Under the pieces are notes generated by a model. It was given only the letters and a program-made list of their open reading frames with translations. It had not been told where the DNA came from and ran no database searches. Both the position numbers and the translations under genes were made by a program. A stretch of DNA of 64,000 nucleotides, from positions 1 through 64,000 of the forward strand of contig NZ_NFLM01000008.1 in NCBI RefSeq assembly GCF_002160915.1. The letters run 5' to 3'. Below are positions 35,389 to 43,629 of the stretch, piece by piece. This stretch comes from Faecalibacterium sp. An121 (GTDB lineage Bacteria > Bacillota > Clostridia > Oscillospirales > Ruminococcaceae). Every line of letters begins with the position of its first letter. Position 1 is the stretch's first letter.

Positions 35389-35832
35389 GTGAACAAAACC
35401 TTAAAGGAAAACTATATCATCCGCATCAAAAGCCGCATCGAGCAGGACGGCGAGACCGAACAGGTGGAGCTGATGACCCGCGGCAGCTTTGCGCTGCGGG
35501 GCGGCAGCTACTACATCACCTACCGGGAGACCGAGACCACCGGCTATGAGGGCAACGTGACCACCCTGAAGATCGCCGCCGACTCCAGCCGGGTGGCCAT
35601 GCTGCGGTTCGGCCCGCAGGCCAGCCAGCTGGTCATTGAGAAGGGCCGGCGCAACCTGTGCCACTATGAGACCGGCTATGGTTCGGTAACCCTCGGGGTG
35701 ACCGCCGACGGCATCCAGTGCGACCTCAGCTCCAAAGGAGGCACCGCCCGCTTCAGCTACCTGCTGGACGGGGACGTGTCCACCATCATCAGCAAAAACT
35801 CCCTGGAAGTCACCGTGACCCATGTCAACTGA
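35389..35832 (+). CDS. DUF1934-domain protein
   Basis: A 147-residue beta-rich protein of the DUF1934 (YwiB-like) family, which is found next to argS in Firmicutes. It has the expected strand pattern (YIIRIKSRIEQDGETEQVEL...GSYYITYRETE). Function is unknown; a lipocalin-like fold has been suggested for relatives. I take the GTG at 35389 as start, with GAGG 12 bp upstream. The gap to argS is 38 bp. Confidence 0.75.
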   Translation: MNKTLKENYIIRIKSRIEQDGETEQVELMTRGSFALRGGSYYITYRETETTGYEGNVTTLKIAADSSRVAMLRFGPQASQLVIEKGRRNLCHYETGYGSVTLGVTADGIQCDLSSKGGTARFSYLLDGDVSTIISKNSLEVTVTHVN

Positions 35833-35870
35833 CAGCGGCCCGATGGCAGAGAGAATAGAAAGGAATCAGA

Positions 35871-37685
35871 ATGAGCAACACCAACTATCCCGCATTTGAG
35901 AATTACAACCCCCGGCAGGCCGCCCTGAACGAGGCCCGCGCCCTGCTGGGCCAGGCCGCCCAGGCCGCCATGGACGCCGGGGACCTGCCCGCGGCTCCGC
36001 TGCCCGCCTTCATCGTGGAGGTGCCCGCCGACACCAAAAACGGCGACATCGCCTCCAACATCGCTATGGCCGGTGCGCGCACCTGGCACAAGGCCCCCAA
36101 GATGATCGCCGATGCCATCCTGGCTCACCTGCCCGCCCTGGAGGGCAGCTGCTTTGCCCGGGCCGAGACTGCCGGCCCCGGCTTCATCAACCTGTTCCTC
36201 TCCCCGGCCTACTGGGCCGGCGTGGTGATGGCCGCCTGCGCTTCCAGCCGCTACGGCAAGACCGATCACGGCCAGGGCAAGCGGTACAACGTGGAATTTG
36301 TTTCGGCCAACCCCACCGGCCCCATGCACATGGGCAACGCCCGGGGCGGCGCTCTGGGCGACTGCCTGTCCGCTGTTCTGGAGTGGGCCGGCTATGACGT
36401 CACCCGTGAGTTCTACATCAACGATGCAGGCAACCAGATCCAGAAGTTCGGCAAGAGCCTGGCCATCCGCTATTTGCAGCACTACTACGACGAGAGCACC
36501 TACCCCCTGCCCAAGGAGTGCTACCAGGGCGGGGACATCACCCTGCTGGCGCTGGAGTTTGCCGCCAAAGAGGGCGACCAATATGCAAAGCCCTGCCAGG
36601 GCCTGCAGGAGGACGCCCTGTACGAGAGCGAAGCCTTTGCCGCTTTGAAGGACGCTCTGGTGGCCTATGCCCTGCCCAAGAACATCGCCAACCTCAAGAC
36701 CGACCTGGGCAAATACCGCATCGAGTACGACGTCTGGTTCCCCGAAAGCACCCTGCACGAGTCGGGTGCGGTGCGCCACGTCGTGGATGAGCTGATGGCC
36801 AAGGGGGCCTGCTACAAGGCAGAGGACGGCGCCATCATGTACCGCAGCGCCCAGTACGCCGCCAAGTACGGCGCCGCCAACAAGAAAAAGAGCGAGGACG
36901 GCGCCGAGGAGGACAAGGATGAGGTCCTGGTGCGCGCCAACGGCATCCCCACCTACTTTGCCGCCGATATCGCCTACCATTACAACAAGCTGGCTACCCG
37001 GGGCTTTGACAAGGCCATCGACGTCTGGGGCGCCGACCACCACGGCCATGTGGCCCGCATGAAGGGCGCCATGGACGCCATCGGCCTGGACGGCAGCCGC
37101 CTGGACATCGTGCTGATGCAGATGGTCAACCTGATGCAGAACGGCCAGCCCGTGCGGATGTCCAAGCGCACCGGCAACGCCATCACCCTCACCGACCTGC
37201 TGGAGGAAGTGCCCATCGACAGCGCACGTTTCCTGTTCAATATGCACGAGTCGGGCAGCAGCATCGACTTCGACCTGGACCAGGCCGTCAAGACCGACAA
37301 CGACAATCCCGTCTATTATGTGCAGTATGCGCACGCCCGCATCTGCTCGATCCTGCGCAAGCTGGAGGGCACCGGGGTCCACTTCCTGGGGGTGGAGAAC
37401 ACCGACGCCACCCTGCTGACCGATCCCACCGAGCAGGACCTGATCCGTATGCTGGCCGCCTTCCCCCAGGAGATCGTCCTGGCCGCCGAGAAGTACGATC
37501 CCAGCCGGATCAACCGCTTTGTCATCGACCTGGCCAGCGCCTTCCACCGGTTCTACGGCAGCTGCCGCATCCAGGAGGCGGAGCCTTCCCTGCAGCAGGC
37601 CCGCATCGCCCTGTGCATCGGCGTGCGCAACGTCATCCGCAATGTGCTGACCATGTTCAAGATCACCGTCCCCAACAAGATGTGA
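35871..37685 (+). CDS. argS: Arginyl-tRNA synthetase
   Basis: A class I synthetase of 604 residues that charges tRNA-Arg. The HIGH motif is HMGN within NPTGPMHMGNARGG; the KMSKS equivalent is RMSKRTGN, as often seen in ArgRS. The N-terminal tRNA-recognition domain and the C-terminal anticodon-binding helices (SRINRFVIDLASAFHRFY) are present. It is the last gene of ddl-murI-DUF1934-argS and ends at a strong terminator. Confidence 0.97.
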   Translation: MSNTNYPAFENYNPRQAALNEARALLGQAAQAAMDAGDLPAAPLPAFIVEVPADTKNGDIASNIAMAGARTWHKAPKMIADAILAHLPALEGSCFARAETAGPGFINLFLSPAYWAGVVMAACASSRYGKTDHGQGKRYNVEFVSANPTGPMHMGNARGGALGDCLSAVLEWAGYDVTREFYINDAGNQIQKFGKSLAIRYLQHYYDESTYPLPKECYQGGDITLLALEFAAKEGDQYAKPCQGLQEDALYESEAFAALKDALVAYALPKNIANLKTDLGKYRIEYDVWFPESTLHESGAVRHVVDELMAKGACYKAEDGAIMYRSAQYAAKYGAANKKKSEDGAEEDKDEVLVRANGIPTYFAADIAYHYNKLATRGFDKAIDVWGADHHGHVARMKGAMDAIGLDGSRLDIVLMQMVNLMQNGQPVRMSKRTGNAITLTDLLEEVPIDSARFLFNMHESGSSIDFDLDQAVKTDNDNPVYYVQYAHARICSILRKLEGTGVHFLGVENTDATLLTDPTEQDLIRMLAAFPQEIVLAAEKYDPSRINRFVIDLASAFHRFYGSCRIQEAEPSLQQARIALCIGVRNVIRNVLTMFKITVPNKM

Positions 37686-37691
37686 CCCTCT

Positions 37692-37718
37692 CCCCGGCCT
37701 TGGGCCGGGGAATTTTTT
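37692..37718 (+). terminator. Intrinsic terminator after argS
   Basis: Arms CCCCGGCC and GGCCGGGG with a 3-nt loop, followed by AATTTTTT. Confidence 0.92.
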
Positions 37719-37825
37719 ACCGGCGGGGCCTTTGCCACAGTTCGTTCACATTCGGCACAATAAATCATCACATCTATGCTCAAAACTATACAAAATCACA
37801 AGATAATCGTTGGCGATTCTGCGAA

Positions 37826-37854
37826 TGGACAGCAGACGATTTCTCGTATATAAT
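37826..37854 (+). promoter_or_regulatory. Strong promoter of the large RNA
   Basis: TGGACA (37826-37831), 17-bp spacer, perfect TATAAT (37849-37854). The only sizeable element downstream before the next terminator is the low-GC, non-coding stretch. Confidence 0.85.
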
Positions 37855-37937
37855 AAGGCCAGAAACCAAGAAAGTACAGCAGAGGATCAAAGGAGATCCA
37901 ATCCCGCTGACTTAAAGGGAGAAAGGAGCGAAGACCG

Positions 37938-37988
37938 ATGGTTGATATGACACCCGCACAGTTCGGACAGACTGTCGGGAGTCGCTGA
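37938..37988 (+). CDS. Putative 16-codon leader peptide
   Basis: ATG with GAAAGGAG 9 bp upstream starts MVDMTPAQFGQTVGSR and stops. It is the first well-placed start in the large RNA, about 77 nt after the presumed transcript start. It may be a real peptide, a ribosome-loading site, or chance. Confidence 0.35.
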   Translation: MVDMTPAQFGQTVGSR

Positions 37989-38114
37989 AAGCGAAAAGCC
38001 GCTTAACAGGACGGGATGTTTCCCCCGTATAGATGATCTGAGAGATTTTAAAAGCGTTGTCTTTAGCGATAAATAAGCGATGAACGAGCAGTCTGTCGAG
38101 ATACCCCTCAGGCG

Positions 38115-38213
38115 ATTCAAATAGATCCGCAGGAAGTGATCCTTATGAAAGCTTTGTTACGGATGCAAGTATTTGAATAGCATGGAAGGAGCTACTCCAA
38201 TGATTTAAGTAGT
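38115..38213 (+). repeat. Module copy A in the large RNA
   Basis: Starts ATTCAAATA, then a Shine-Dalgarno-led 11-codon ORF (38145-38180), then a second Shine-Dalgarno sequence (AAGGAG) before ATG-ATT-TAA (38200-38208) and the closing TTAAGTAG. Similarity to copy B extends upstream to about 38078 (GATG..CGAGCA..TGTC). Confidence 0.75.
38145..38180 (+). CDS. Putative 11-residue peptide, copy A
   Basis: MKALLRMQVFE, preceded by AGGAAG 8 bp upstream. Its counterpart in copy B is MKIPVWMQIFE. Codons 8 and 11 and the stop differ only by synonymous or stop-to-stop changes, which hints at selection on the peptide, though A/G changes could also reflect RNA pairing. Confidence 0.35.
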   Translation: MKALLRMQVFE

Positions 38214-38599
38214 CGCGGCCTCACAAGCAGAGGCAGGATCGGATCGGAACTGATGACAGCAGCAGTAAGCTGGACCTGCATTCGATCGGTCAAAAGGGCC
38301 AGATGCCAAGGGCAGATGGCAGATCGTTCTTCTGTAAGATGTCGATTTGGATAAGCCAGAAGCTGTAAAAGGTAATTCTTACGAGAACTGCTGTACGGAT
38401 TTTGCATATATCTGGAAATTGCACACAGAAGAAAGATCCATTGGTTTGAGCGATGGTGATGTACCTCCTCAAATATCGGCGGGACCGAAGTACAATGTAC
38501 CGGAAGCTGAAAGAGCTGCAAAGCACCACTTCCCTAAGATCAGAAGATCCCCAAAGCAAGAGGCAGATGTTCCGAGCACAACTTGTCCGCGCAACGGTC

Positions 38600-38704
38600 A
38601 TTCAAATAAAGAGCAGGCCAGAAAGGATGATCTCCAATGAAAATCCCTGTATGGATGCAGATATTTGAGTAACACGGAGGGAGTACTCCAATGATTTAGG
38701 TAGC
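38600..38704 (+). repeat. Module copy B in the large RNA
   Basis: Same layout as copy A: ATTCAAATA, an 11-codon ORF (38637-38672), a GGAGG-led ATG-ATT-TAG (38691-38699) and a closing TTAGGTAG. Offset to copy A is 492 nt between the two first ATGs. A weaker third version (ATTCAATC, then ATGAAGG) starts near 38719. Confidence 0.75.
38637..38672 (+). CDS. Putative 11-residue peptide, copy B
   Basis: MKIPVWMQIFE, preceded by AAAGGA 9 bp upstream. The shape M-K-x4-M-Q-[VI]-F-E is shared with copy A. Confidence 0.35.
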   Translation: MKIPVWMQIFE

Positions 38705-38858
38705 TTGTCCCCTGGAGTGATTCAATCGAAAGAATGTGTTTCCTATGAAGGTTCTTCGTAAGACGCAATCCAACGATTCGGATGAGGCTTGACACCAATG
38801 TACTAGTTAAATCAGCAAACCACTACCCTACCATTTCCTAAAGGAAAGGCCAAATCTT

Positions 38859-38888
38859 ATGAAAGGCAAGGTCAAGACCGAAAAATAG
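38859..38888 (+). CDS. Putative 9-residue basic peptide
   Basis: MKGKVKTEK, with AAGGAAAGG 9 bp upstream; the ribosome-binding site is the 3' arm of a TTTCC/GGAAA hairpin and could be masked by it. Last Shine-Dalgarno-led mini-ORF before the terminator. Coding is unproven. Confidence 0.25.
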   Translation: MKGKVKTEK

Positions 38889-38931
38889 GTAATGCGAGGT
38901 AATGAGGCAATGACTCCGAAGAAGTAAGCAT

Positions 38932-38978
38932 CCTGGCGGATGAGAGGCTTGCAACCGCTCTCATCCGCCAGGTTTTTT
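38932..38978 (+). terminator. Strong terminator of the large RNA
   Basis: A perfect 15-bp stem (38932-38946 with 38958-38972) and an 11-nt loop are followed by six T. The 38979-39063 gap to the metG promoter shows nothing else. Confidence 0.95.
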
Positions 38979-39063
38979 GTTTGCCGCCGGGTCCTCCTGT
39001 CCTTTTCCGGTTTGGCTCCCGGGCCGGCCCGGACGCTTTGCGGCAAAAACTTTCGCCGGGCGG

Positions 39064-39092
39064 TTGACAAACCGGGTGGCTTCCTCTATAAT
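39064..39092 (+). promoter_or_regulatory. Consensus promoter of metG
   Basis: TTGACA (39064-39069), 17 bp, TATAAT (39087-39092), both perfect. Confidence 0.92.
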
Positions 39093-39098
39093 AGTCAC

Positions 39099-39412
39099 GA
39101 TATCCAAACCGGCTGTGAAGAGAAGAGTAAGCGCCATACGATCCTTGCAGAGAGCCTGCGGTGGTGGAAAGCAGGCAGGCATCGCGGCGCCGAAAATGGT
39201 CTTGGAGCCGCGCAGGCGAAGGGCATCGCACCCCAAGCCTGCGCCGGGTGCGCCCGTTACCGCGTCCGGCTGTATGCAGCGGGTCTCCCCTGCCGCAGCT
39301 TTGAGGCCGTGCCCTGCAAAGGGGCGGCAAACCAAGGTGGTACCACGGAAGTATTCTGCTCCCGTCCTTGCAGGGCCTATGCCCGGGCAAAGACGGGAGC
39401 TTTTGCTTTCTT
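39099..39412 (+). promoter_or_regulatory. T-box riboswitch, methionine specifier
   Basis: The T-box core AAGGTGGTACCACGG (39334-39348) is followed by a terminator with arms GCTCCCGTC (39358-39366) and GACGGGAGC (39392-39400) and TTTTGCTTTC. Stem I has AGAGAGCCTGC and GGTGGAAAGCAGG. The codon ATG (39196-39198), followed by GTCTTGGAG, occupies the same place relative to GAG as the specifiers of the Val and Trp T-boxes in this window, so the specifier is Met. It controls metG. Confidence 0.92.
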
Positions 39413-39452
39413 TACAGTTCTTCATTCGGGAAAAGGGAGGATTTGTTTCAAC

Positions 39453-41438
39453 ATGTCTGAGCGCAAGAAATTTTACATCACCACCCCCATCTACTACCCC
39501 AGCGACAAGCTGCACATCGGCCACAGCTACACCACCGTGGCCTGTGATGCGCTGGCCCGCTTCAAGCGGATGCAGGGCTGCGACGTGATGTTCCTGACCG
39601 GCACCGACGAGCACGGCCAGAAGATCGAGGACAAGGCTGCCGCCGCCGGCGTCCAGCCCAAAGAGTATGTGGACCGCATCGTGGCCACCGTCAAGGACCT
39701 GTGGAAGCTGCTGGATGTCAGCTACGACCGCTTCATCCGCACCACCGACGACTACCACATCCAGTCCTGCCAGAAGATCTTCACCACCCTGTATGAGAAG
39801 GGCGACATCTACAAGGGCGAGTATGTGGGCCATTACTGCAAGCCCTGCGAGAGCTTCTGGACCGACAGCCAGCTGGTGGACGGCAAATGCCCCGACTGCG
39901 GCCGCGAGGTCTATGACGCCCACGAGGAGGCCTATTTCTTCCGTACCAGCAAATACGCCGACCGGCTGCTCAAGCTGTACGAGGAGAACCCCCAGTTCAT
40001 CCAGCCCGAGAGCCGTAAAAATGAGATGATCGCCTTCATCAAGCAGGGCCTGCAGGATACCTGCGTGTCCCGCACCTCGGTCAAGTGGGGCATCCCTGTC
40101 CCCTTTGACCCCAAGCATACCATGTATGTCTGGGTGGACGCCCTGAGCAACTATATCACCGCCCTGGGCTACGGCAACGACACCTACCACGACTACGACA
40201 AATACTGGCCCGCCGACCTGCATATGGTGGGCAAGGAGATCCTGCGGTTCCACACCATCCTGTGGCCCGCCATGCTGATGGCCCTGGATCTGCCCCTGCC
40301 CAAGCGTGTGTTCGGCCACGGCTGGCTGCTGATGAACGGCGGCAAGATGTCCAAATCGGTGGGCAACGTGGTGGATCCCGTCATCCTCTGCGACCGCTAC
40401 GGCGTGGACGCCATCCGCTACTTCCTGCTGCGTGAGATCCCCTTTGGCAACGACGGTATGTTCACCAACGAAGCCCTGATCAACCGCATCAACAGCGACC
40501 TGGCCAACGACCTGGGCAACCTGCTCAGCCGCACAGTGGCCATGTGCGAAAAGTACTTCGGCGGCACGGTGTCCAGAGCCGACGGCACCGAGGCCATCGA
40601 CGCTGAGCTGGAACAGATGCTGTCCGCCCTGCCCGCCAAGGTGGCCGAGGATATGGATAACCTGACCATCCCCCAGGCCCTGACCGAGATCTTTGCGGTG
40701 GTGCAGCGGGCCAACAAGTATATCGACGAGACCGCACCCTGGGCTCTGGCCAAGGATGAGGCCAACAAGGACCGCCTGGCCTGCGTGCTCTACCATCTGT
40801 GCGAGGCGCTGCGGGTCTGCGCCATCCTGCTGAACGCTTACCTGCCCACCACTGCGCCCAAGATGATGGAGCAGCTGGGCCTGGATGCCGGCAGCCTCCA
40901 GTTGGAACTGGCCGCCTACGGCAAGCAGGACAGCTACACCGTCCACAAAGGCGATCCCCTGTTCCCCCGCATCGATGTGGCCAAGGAGATCGCTCACCTG
41001 AAGGCGGAGGACGAAAAGCGCAGGGCCGAAGCTCTGGCCGCCCAGAAAGCCAAGGAGGCTGCCGAGGCACAGCCCCAGCAGCCTGCCGCCGCGATCGAGC
41101 ATGAGGCCGAGATCGACTTTGACGATTTCTGCAAAGTGGAGATGCGGGTCGCTGAGGTGCGCGCCTGCGAGAACCTGAAGGAGAGCAAAAAGCTGCTGCA
41201 CCTCACTGTGTTCGACGGTGAGCGGGAGCGGTGCATCCTCTCCGGCATCGCCAAATGGTACAAGCCCGAGGACCTGATCGGCAAAAAGGTGGGCATCGTG
41301 GCCAACCTGGCCCCCCGTCCCATGATGAAGGGCAAGTACACCAGCGAGGGCATGATCGTGGCAGCGGACACCGCCGACGGCGGCTGTGCCATCGCATTCT
41401 ACCCCGACAGCGTCCCCGCCGGCAGCCGCATCCACTGA
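39453..41438 (+). CDS. metG: Methionyl-tRNA synthetase
   Basis: A 661-residue class I synthetase. HIGH is at residues 21-24 and KMSKS lies near residue 297 (GGKMSKSVGNVVDP). A knuckle with CKPC and CPDC binds zinc. The C-terminal 110 residues form the OB-fold tRNA-binding domain (DFDDFCKVEMRVAEV...NLAPRPMMKG), after a charged linker rich in Ala, Lys and Gln. I set the start at ATG 39453 with AGGGAGG upstream; the longer frame reads through the T-box. Confidence 0.97.
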   Translation: MSERKKFYITTPIYYPSDKLHIGHSYTTVACDALARFKRMQGCDVMFLTGTDEHGQKIEDKAAAAGVQPKEYVDRIVATVKDLWKLLDVSYDRFIRTTDDYHIQSCQKIFTTLYEKGDIYKGEYVGHYCKPCESFWTDSQLVDGKCPDCGREVYDAHEEAYFFRTSKYADRLLKLYEENPQFIQPESRKNEMIAFIKQGLQDTCVSRTSVKWGIPVPFDPKHTMYVWVDALSNYITALGYGNDTYHDYDKYWPADLHMVGKEILRFHTILWPAMLMALDLPLPKRVFGHGWLLMNGGKMSKSVGNVVDPVILCDRYGVDAIRYFLLREIPFGNDGMFTNEALINRINSDLANDLGNLLSRTVAMCEKYFGGTVSRADGTEAIDAELEQMLSALPAKVAEDMDNLTIPQALTEIFAVVQRANKYIDETAPWALAKDEANKDRLACVLYHLCEALRVCAILLNAYLPTTAPKMMEQLGLDAGSLQLELAAYGKQDSYTVHKGDPLFPRIDVAKEIAHLKAEDEKRRAEALAAQKAKEAAEAQPQQPAAAIEHEAEIDFDDFCKVEMRVAEVRACENLKESKKLLHLTVFDGERERCILSGIAKWYKPEDLIGKKVGIVANLAPRPMMKGKYTSEGMIVAADTADGGCAIAFYPDSVPAGSRIH

Positions 41439-41456
41439 GAAAGGGAGGCTAAACCC

Positions 41457-42416
41457 GTGCCGCATCCAAGCAACCCCGCCCCGCGCACGGCCCGGCTGGA
41501 CGCCCTGTTCGGGACGCCCGCCTTTGCAGTGGCTTTTGCGGTCATCTGCAACTGCCTGTGGGGCTCGGCCTTCCCTTTCATCAAGCTGGGGTACAGGCTG
41601 TTCGCCATCGACGCCGCCGACACCGCCTCCATCCTCTGCTTTGCAGGGGTTCGGTTCATGCTGGGGGGCCTGCTGGTGCTGCTGGCCAGCCTCCTGCTGG
41701 AAGGGCGGCTGCCCGCTGTGCCCCGGGGCAAAGTGCTGGCCGAGTGCTGCGCTCTGGGCCTGTGGCAGACCACCACCCAGTACGCTTTTTATTACGCGGC
41801 CGTCGCCCTGCTCACCGGCGCGTTCGGCGGCATCCTGAACAGCACCCAGAGTTTCCTGGGTGTCATTCTGGCCCATTTCCTCTACCGCTCCGACCGGATG
41901 ACCCCCGCCAAGGCCCTGGGCTGCGCCGTCGGGTTCGGCGGGGTGCTGGTGGCCACCATCGGCAACCATGGCAGCGGCAGCGGCTGGGGCATCTTCTGCA
42001 TGATGGCCGCCACCGTCATCTTTACCATTTCCGGGCCGTGGAATAAATCGGTCACCCGCAAGGCAGACAGCTTCATGGTCTGCTGCATCAACCTGGGGCT
42101 GGGCGGTCTGGCGCTGCTGGTCCTGGGGCTGGCCATGGGCGGTTCCCTGGCGCCCCAGAGCCCCATGGGCATCCCGGTGCTGCTGTATCTGGCCTTCGTA
42201 TCGGGGGCCGGGTATGTGCTGTGGGCCCTGCTGATGAAGAACAACCCCGTCAGCCGGATCAGCGTGTTCGGGCTGGTCAACCCGGTGGTCAACGTCCTGT
42301 TGTCCGCCCTGCTGAACGGAGAGCCCCTTTTTGAGTGGCAGTACCTGGCCGCGCTGGCGCTGGTGTGTGTGGGCATCTGGCTGGTCAACCGCAGAGGCAA
42401 GGAGGTCCGCGCATGA
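41457..42416 (+). CDS. EamA/DMT-family transporter
   Basis: A 319-residue membrane protein with about ten hydrophobic helices and two EamA repeats (NCLWGSAFPFIKLGYRLF near residue 33; the second half from about residue 165). DMT proteins export metabolites or take up small solutes; the substrate is unknown. I take the GTG at 41457 as start, 8 bp after AAGGGAGG. It follows metG by 18 bp and overlaps tatD by 4 bp, so metG, this gene and tatD probably share the Met T-box transcript. Confidence 0.85.
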   Translation: MPHPSNPAPRTARLDALFGTPAFAVAFAVICNCLWGSAFPFIKLGYRLFAIDAADTASILCFAGVRFMLGGLLVLLASLLLEGRLPAVPRGKVLAECCALGLWQTTTQYAFYYAAVALLTGAFGGILNSTQSFLGVILAHFLYRSDRMTPAKALGCAVGFGGVLVATIGNHGSGSGWGIFCMMAATVIFTISGPWNKSVTRKADSFMVCCINLGLGGLALLVLGLAMGGSLAPQSPMGIPVLLYLAFVSGAGYVLWALLMKNNPVSRISVFGLVNPVVNVLLSALLNGEPLFEWQYLAALALVCVGIWLVNRRGKEVRA

Positions 42417-43249
42417 GCATCTACCCTTCCCAGGGGCCTATTTTTGACACCCACGCCCACTATTCCTCGGGGGCCTTCAACGCCGACCGGGAGGCCGTGC
42501 TGGATGGCCTTCCCGCCAAAGGAGTGGTGGGGGTCTGTGAACAGGCCACCCATTCGGGGGACGCCCCCCGCTGTCTCGCTCTGGCCCATGCTTATCCCTG
42601 GGTCTGGGCAGCCATCGGCATCCACCCTGAAAGCCTGCTGCCCGCCGACAAGTGCGGCTCGGCGCCCCCCGCCCCCACCATTTCGGTGTATGGCGGCGAC
42701 TGGGCCGCCGAGATGAAAGCCCTGGCCCCCTTCTACGACGATCCCAAGGTGGTGGCCGTGGGGGAATGCGGCCTGGACTATCACTGGCCCGTTCCCAAGG
42801 AGGCCCAGCAGGCCCTGTTTGAGGCGGAGATCCGTCTGGCCCTCGAGCTGGATAAGCCCATCGTGGTCCATGACCGGGAGGCCCACGCCGACGTCTACGC
42901 CCTTTTGAAAAAGTACAAACCCAAGGGTATCCTGCACTGCTATTCGGGCAGTGCCGAGGATGCGGTCTGGCTGGCCCGGCAGGGTATCCTGATCGGGTTT
43001 GGGGGCGCGGCCACCTTCAAGGGGGCCAAGCGGGCCGCCAAGGTCATCGATGCACTCCCCCTGGAGTCCATCCTGCTGGAGACCGACTGCCCTTACATGG
43101 CCCCTGAGCCGGTGCGGGGCACCCGGTGCGACAGTTCCCTGATCGCCTATGTGGGCGAGTATATCGCCCAGCGCAAGGGAGTGCCGGCCGAAACGGTCTT
43201 TGCCCAGACCGCCGCCAACGCCCGCCGGGTCTTCCGTCTGGAACCATAA
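42413..43249 (+). CDS. tatD: TatD-family metal-dependent hydrolase
   Basis: A 278-residue TIM-barrel hydrolase. Metal ligands are visible in FDTHAHY (Asp12, His14, His16), VGECGLDYH, VHDREAHAD, LHCYSGS and ETDCPYMAP. TatD proteins are Mg-dependent DNases or esterases. The common metG-tatD neighbourhood in Firmicutes supports the call. Residues about 83-100 form an insertion (CGSAPPAPTISVYGG) that is longer than usual. Confidence 0.92.
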   Translation: MSIYPSQGPIFDTHAHYSSGAFNADREAVLDGLPAKGVVGVCEQATHSGDAPRCLALAHAYPWVWAAIGIHPESLLPADKCGSAPPAPTISVYGGDWAAEMKALAPFYDDPKVVAVGECGLDYHWPVPKEAQQALFEAEIRLALELDKPIVVHDREAHADVYALLKKYKPKGILHCYSGSAEDAVWLARQGILIGFGGAATFKGAKRAAKVIDALPLESILLETDCPYMAPEPVRGTRCDSSLIAYVGEYIAQRKGVPAETVFAQTAANARRVFRLEP

Positions 43250-43317
43250 CCGCTGACCCGCAGCCCCTATGGGCTGCTGATAGGATTCAGATTGTCAGAA
43301 AAAAGGAGAATGTTTTT

Positions 43318-43551
43318 ATGAAAGCTCGTATTCCGCAGCATCGCGAATTTATCATCAATTTCCCCGAAAGCGTGGATCAGGCCAAGGCCAGCGAGGGCTG
43401 GAACAAGCTGACCCAGATCGTGGAGGACTACAAGAAAGCCCACAACGGCGCTTCGGTCTACTCCCCCACCTTCATCGAGGACTGCGAACCCGCCGTCAAG
43501 AAGCTCCAGGAGGAGTATGGCTTCGAGTATACCATCGAGTATGTGAAGTAA
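43318..43551 (+). CDS. Small conserved-looking protein of unknown function
   Basis: A 77-residue soluble protein with a mixed alpha/beta pattern and many aromatic and charged residues (FIINFPESVDQAKASEGWNKLTQ at its centre spans a helix start). I do not recognise a family. AAAAGGAG lies about 9 bp upstream of the ATG, codon use matches neighbours and a terminator follows, so expression is likely. A separate promoter is not evident in the 68-bp gap after tatD. Confidence 0.65.
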   Translation: MKARIPQHREFIINFPESVDQAKASEGWNKLTQIVEDYKKAHNGASVYSPTFIEDCEPAVKKLQEEYGFEYTIEYVK

Positions 43552-43571
43552 CGTCGTTTTTCGACACGCTA

Positions 43572-43610
43572 AAACCGCCGCCGGCTATGAAAGGCCGACG
43601 GCGGTTTATG
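43572..43610. terminator. Bidirectional terminator
   Basis: Arms AAACCGCCG-CGG and CCG-CGGCGGTTT give a long GC-rich stem with A/T ends. It serves the small gene on plus and the ABC transporter operon on minus. Confidence 0.8.
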
Positions 43611-43629
43611 GTTTGGATATAAGGTCCCT

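Larger units (their letters stand above)
37861..38978 (+). ncRNA. Large (~1.1 kb) structured or mini-ORF RNA of unknown class
   Basis: The stretch has a near-consensus promoter, no frame longer than about 100 codons that looks like protein, and a strong intrinsic terminator. Its GC content is visibly lower than the flanks (a sampled 60-base line is 40 percent). Many short hairpins can be read, for example TCGCT/AGCGA near 37980, ACGGG/CCCGT near 38011, CCG-GTAC/GTAC-CGG near 38484, AGCT/AGCT near 38505 and TTTCC/GGAAA near 38834. A module of roughly 100-135 nt occurs twice, about 490 nt apart, and tiny ORFs with good ribosome-binding sites recur. It does not match any large RNA I can recall by sequence (OLE, GOLLD, ROOL, HEARO), and no OLE-type partner gene is adjacent. 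Class and function are unknown. Confidence 0.7.

Noticed and set aside
38453-38668. 71-codon frame inside the large RNA
   Set aside because: No ribosome-binding site, no recognisable domain, and it crosses the repeat copy B in a different frame from the conserved 11-codon ORF. A real gene here is not excluded but is not supported.
38598-38798. Minus-strand frames of 60-110 codons across 37887-38798
   Set aside because: They oppose the clear promoter and terminator of the plus-strand RNA, lack start signals, and none resembles a protein.
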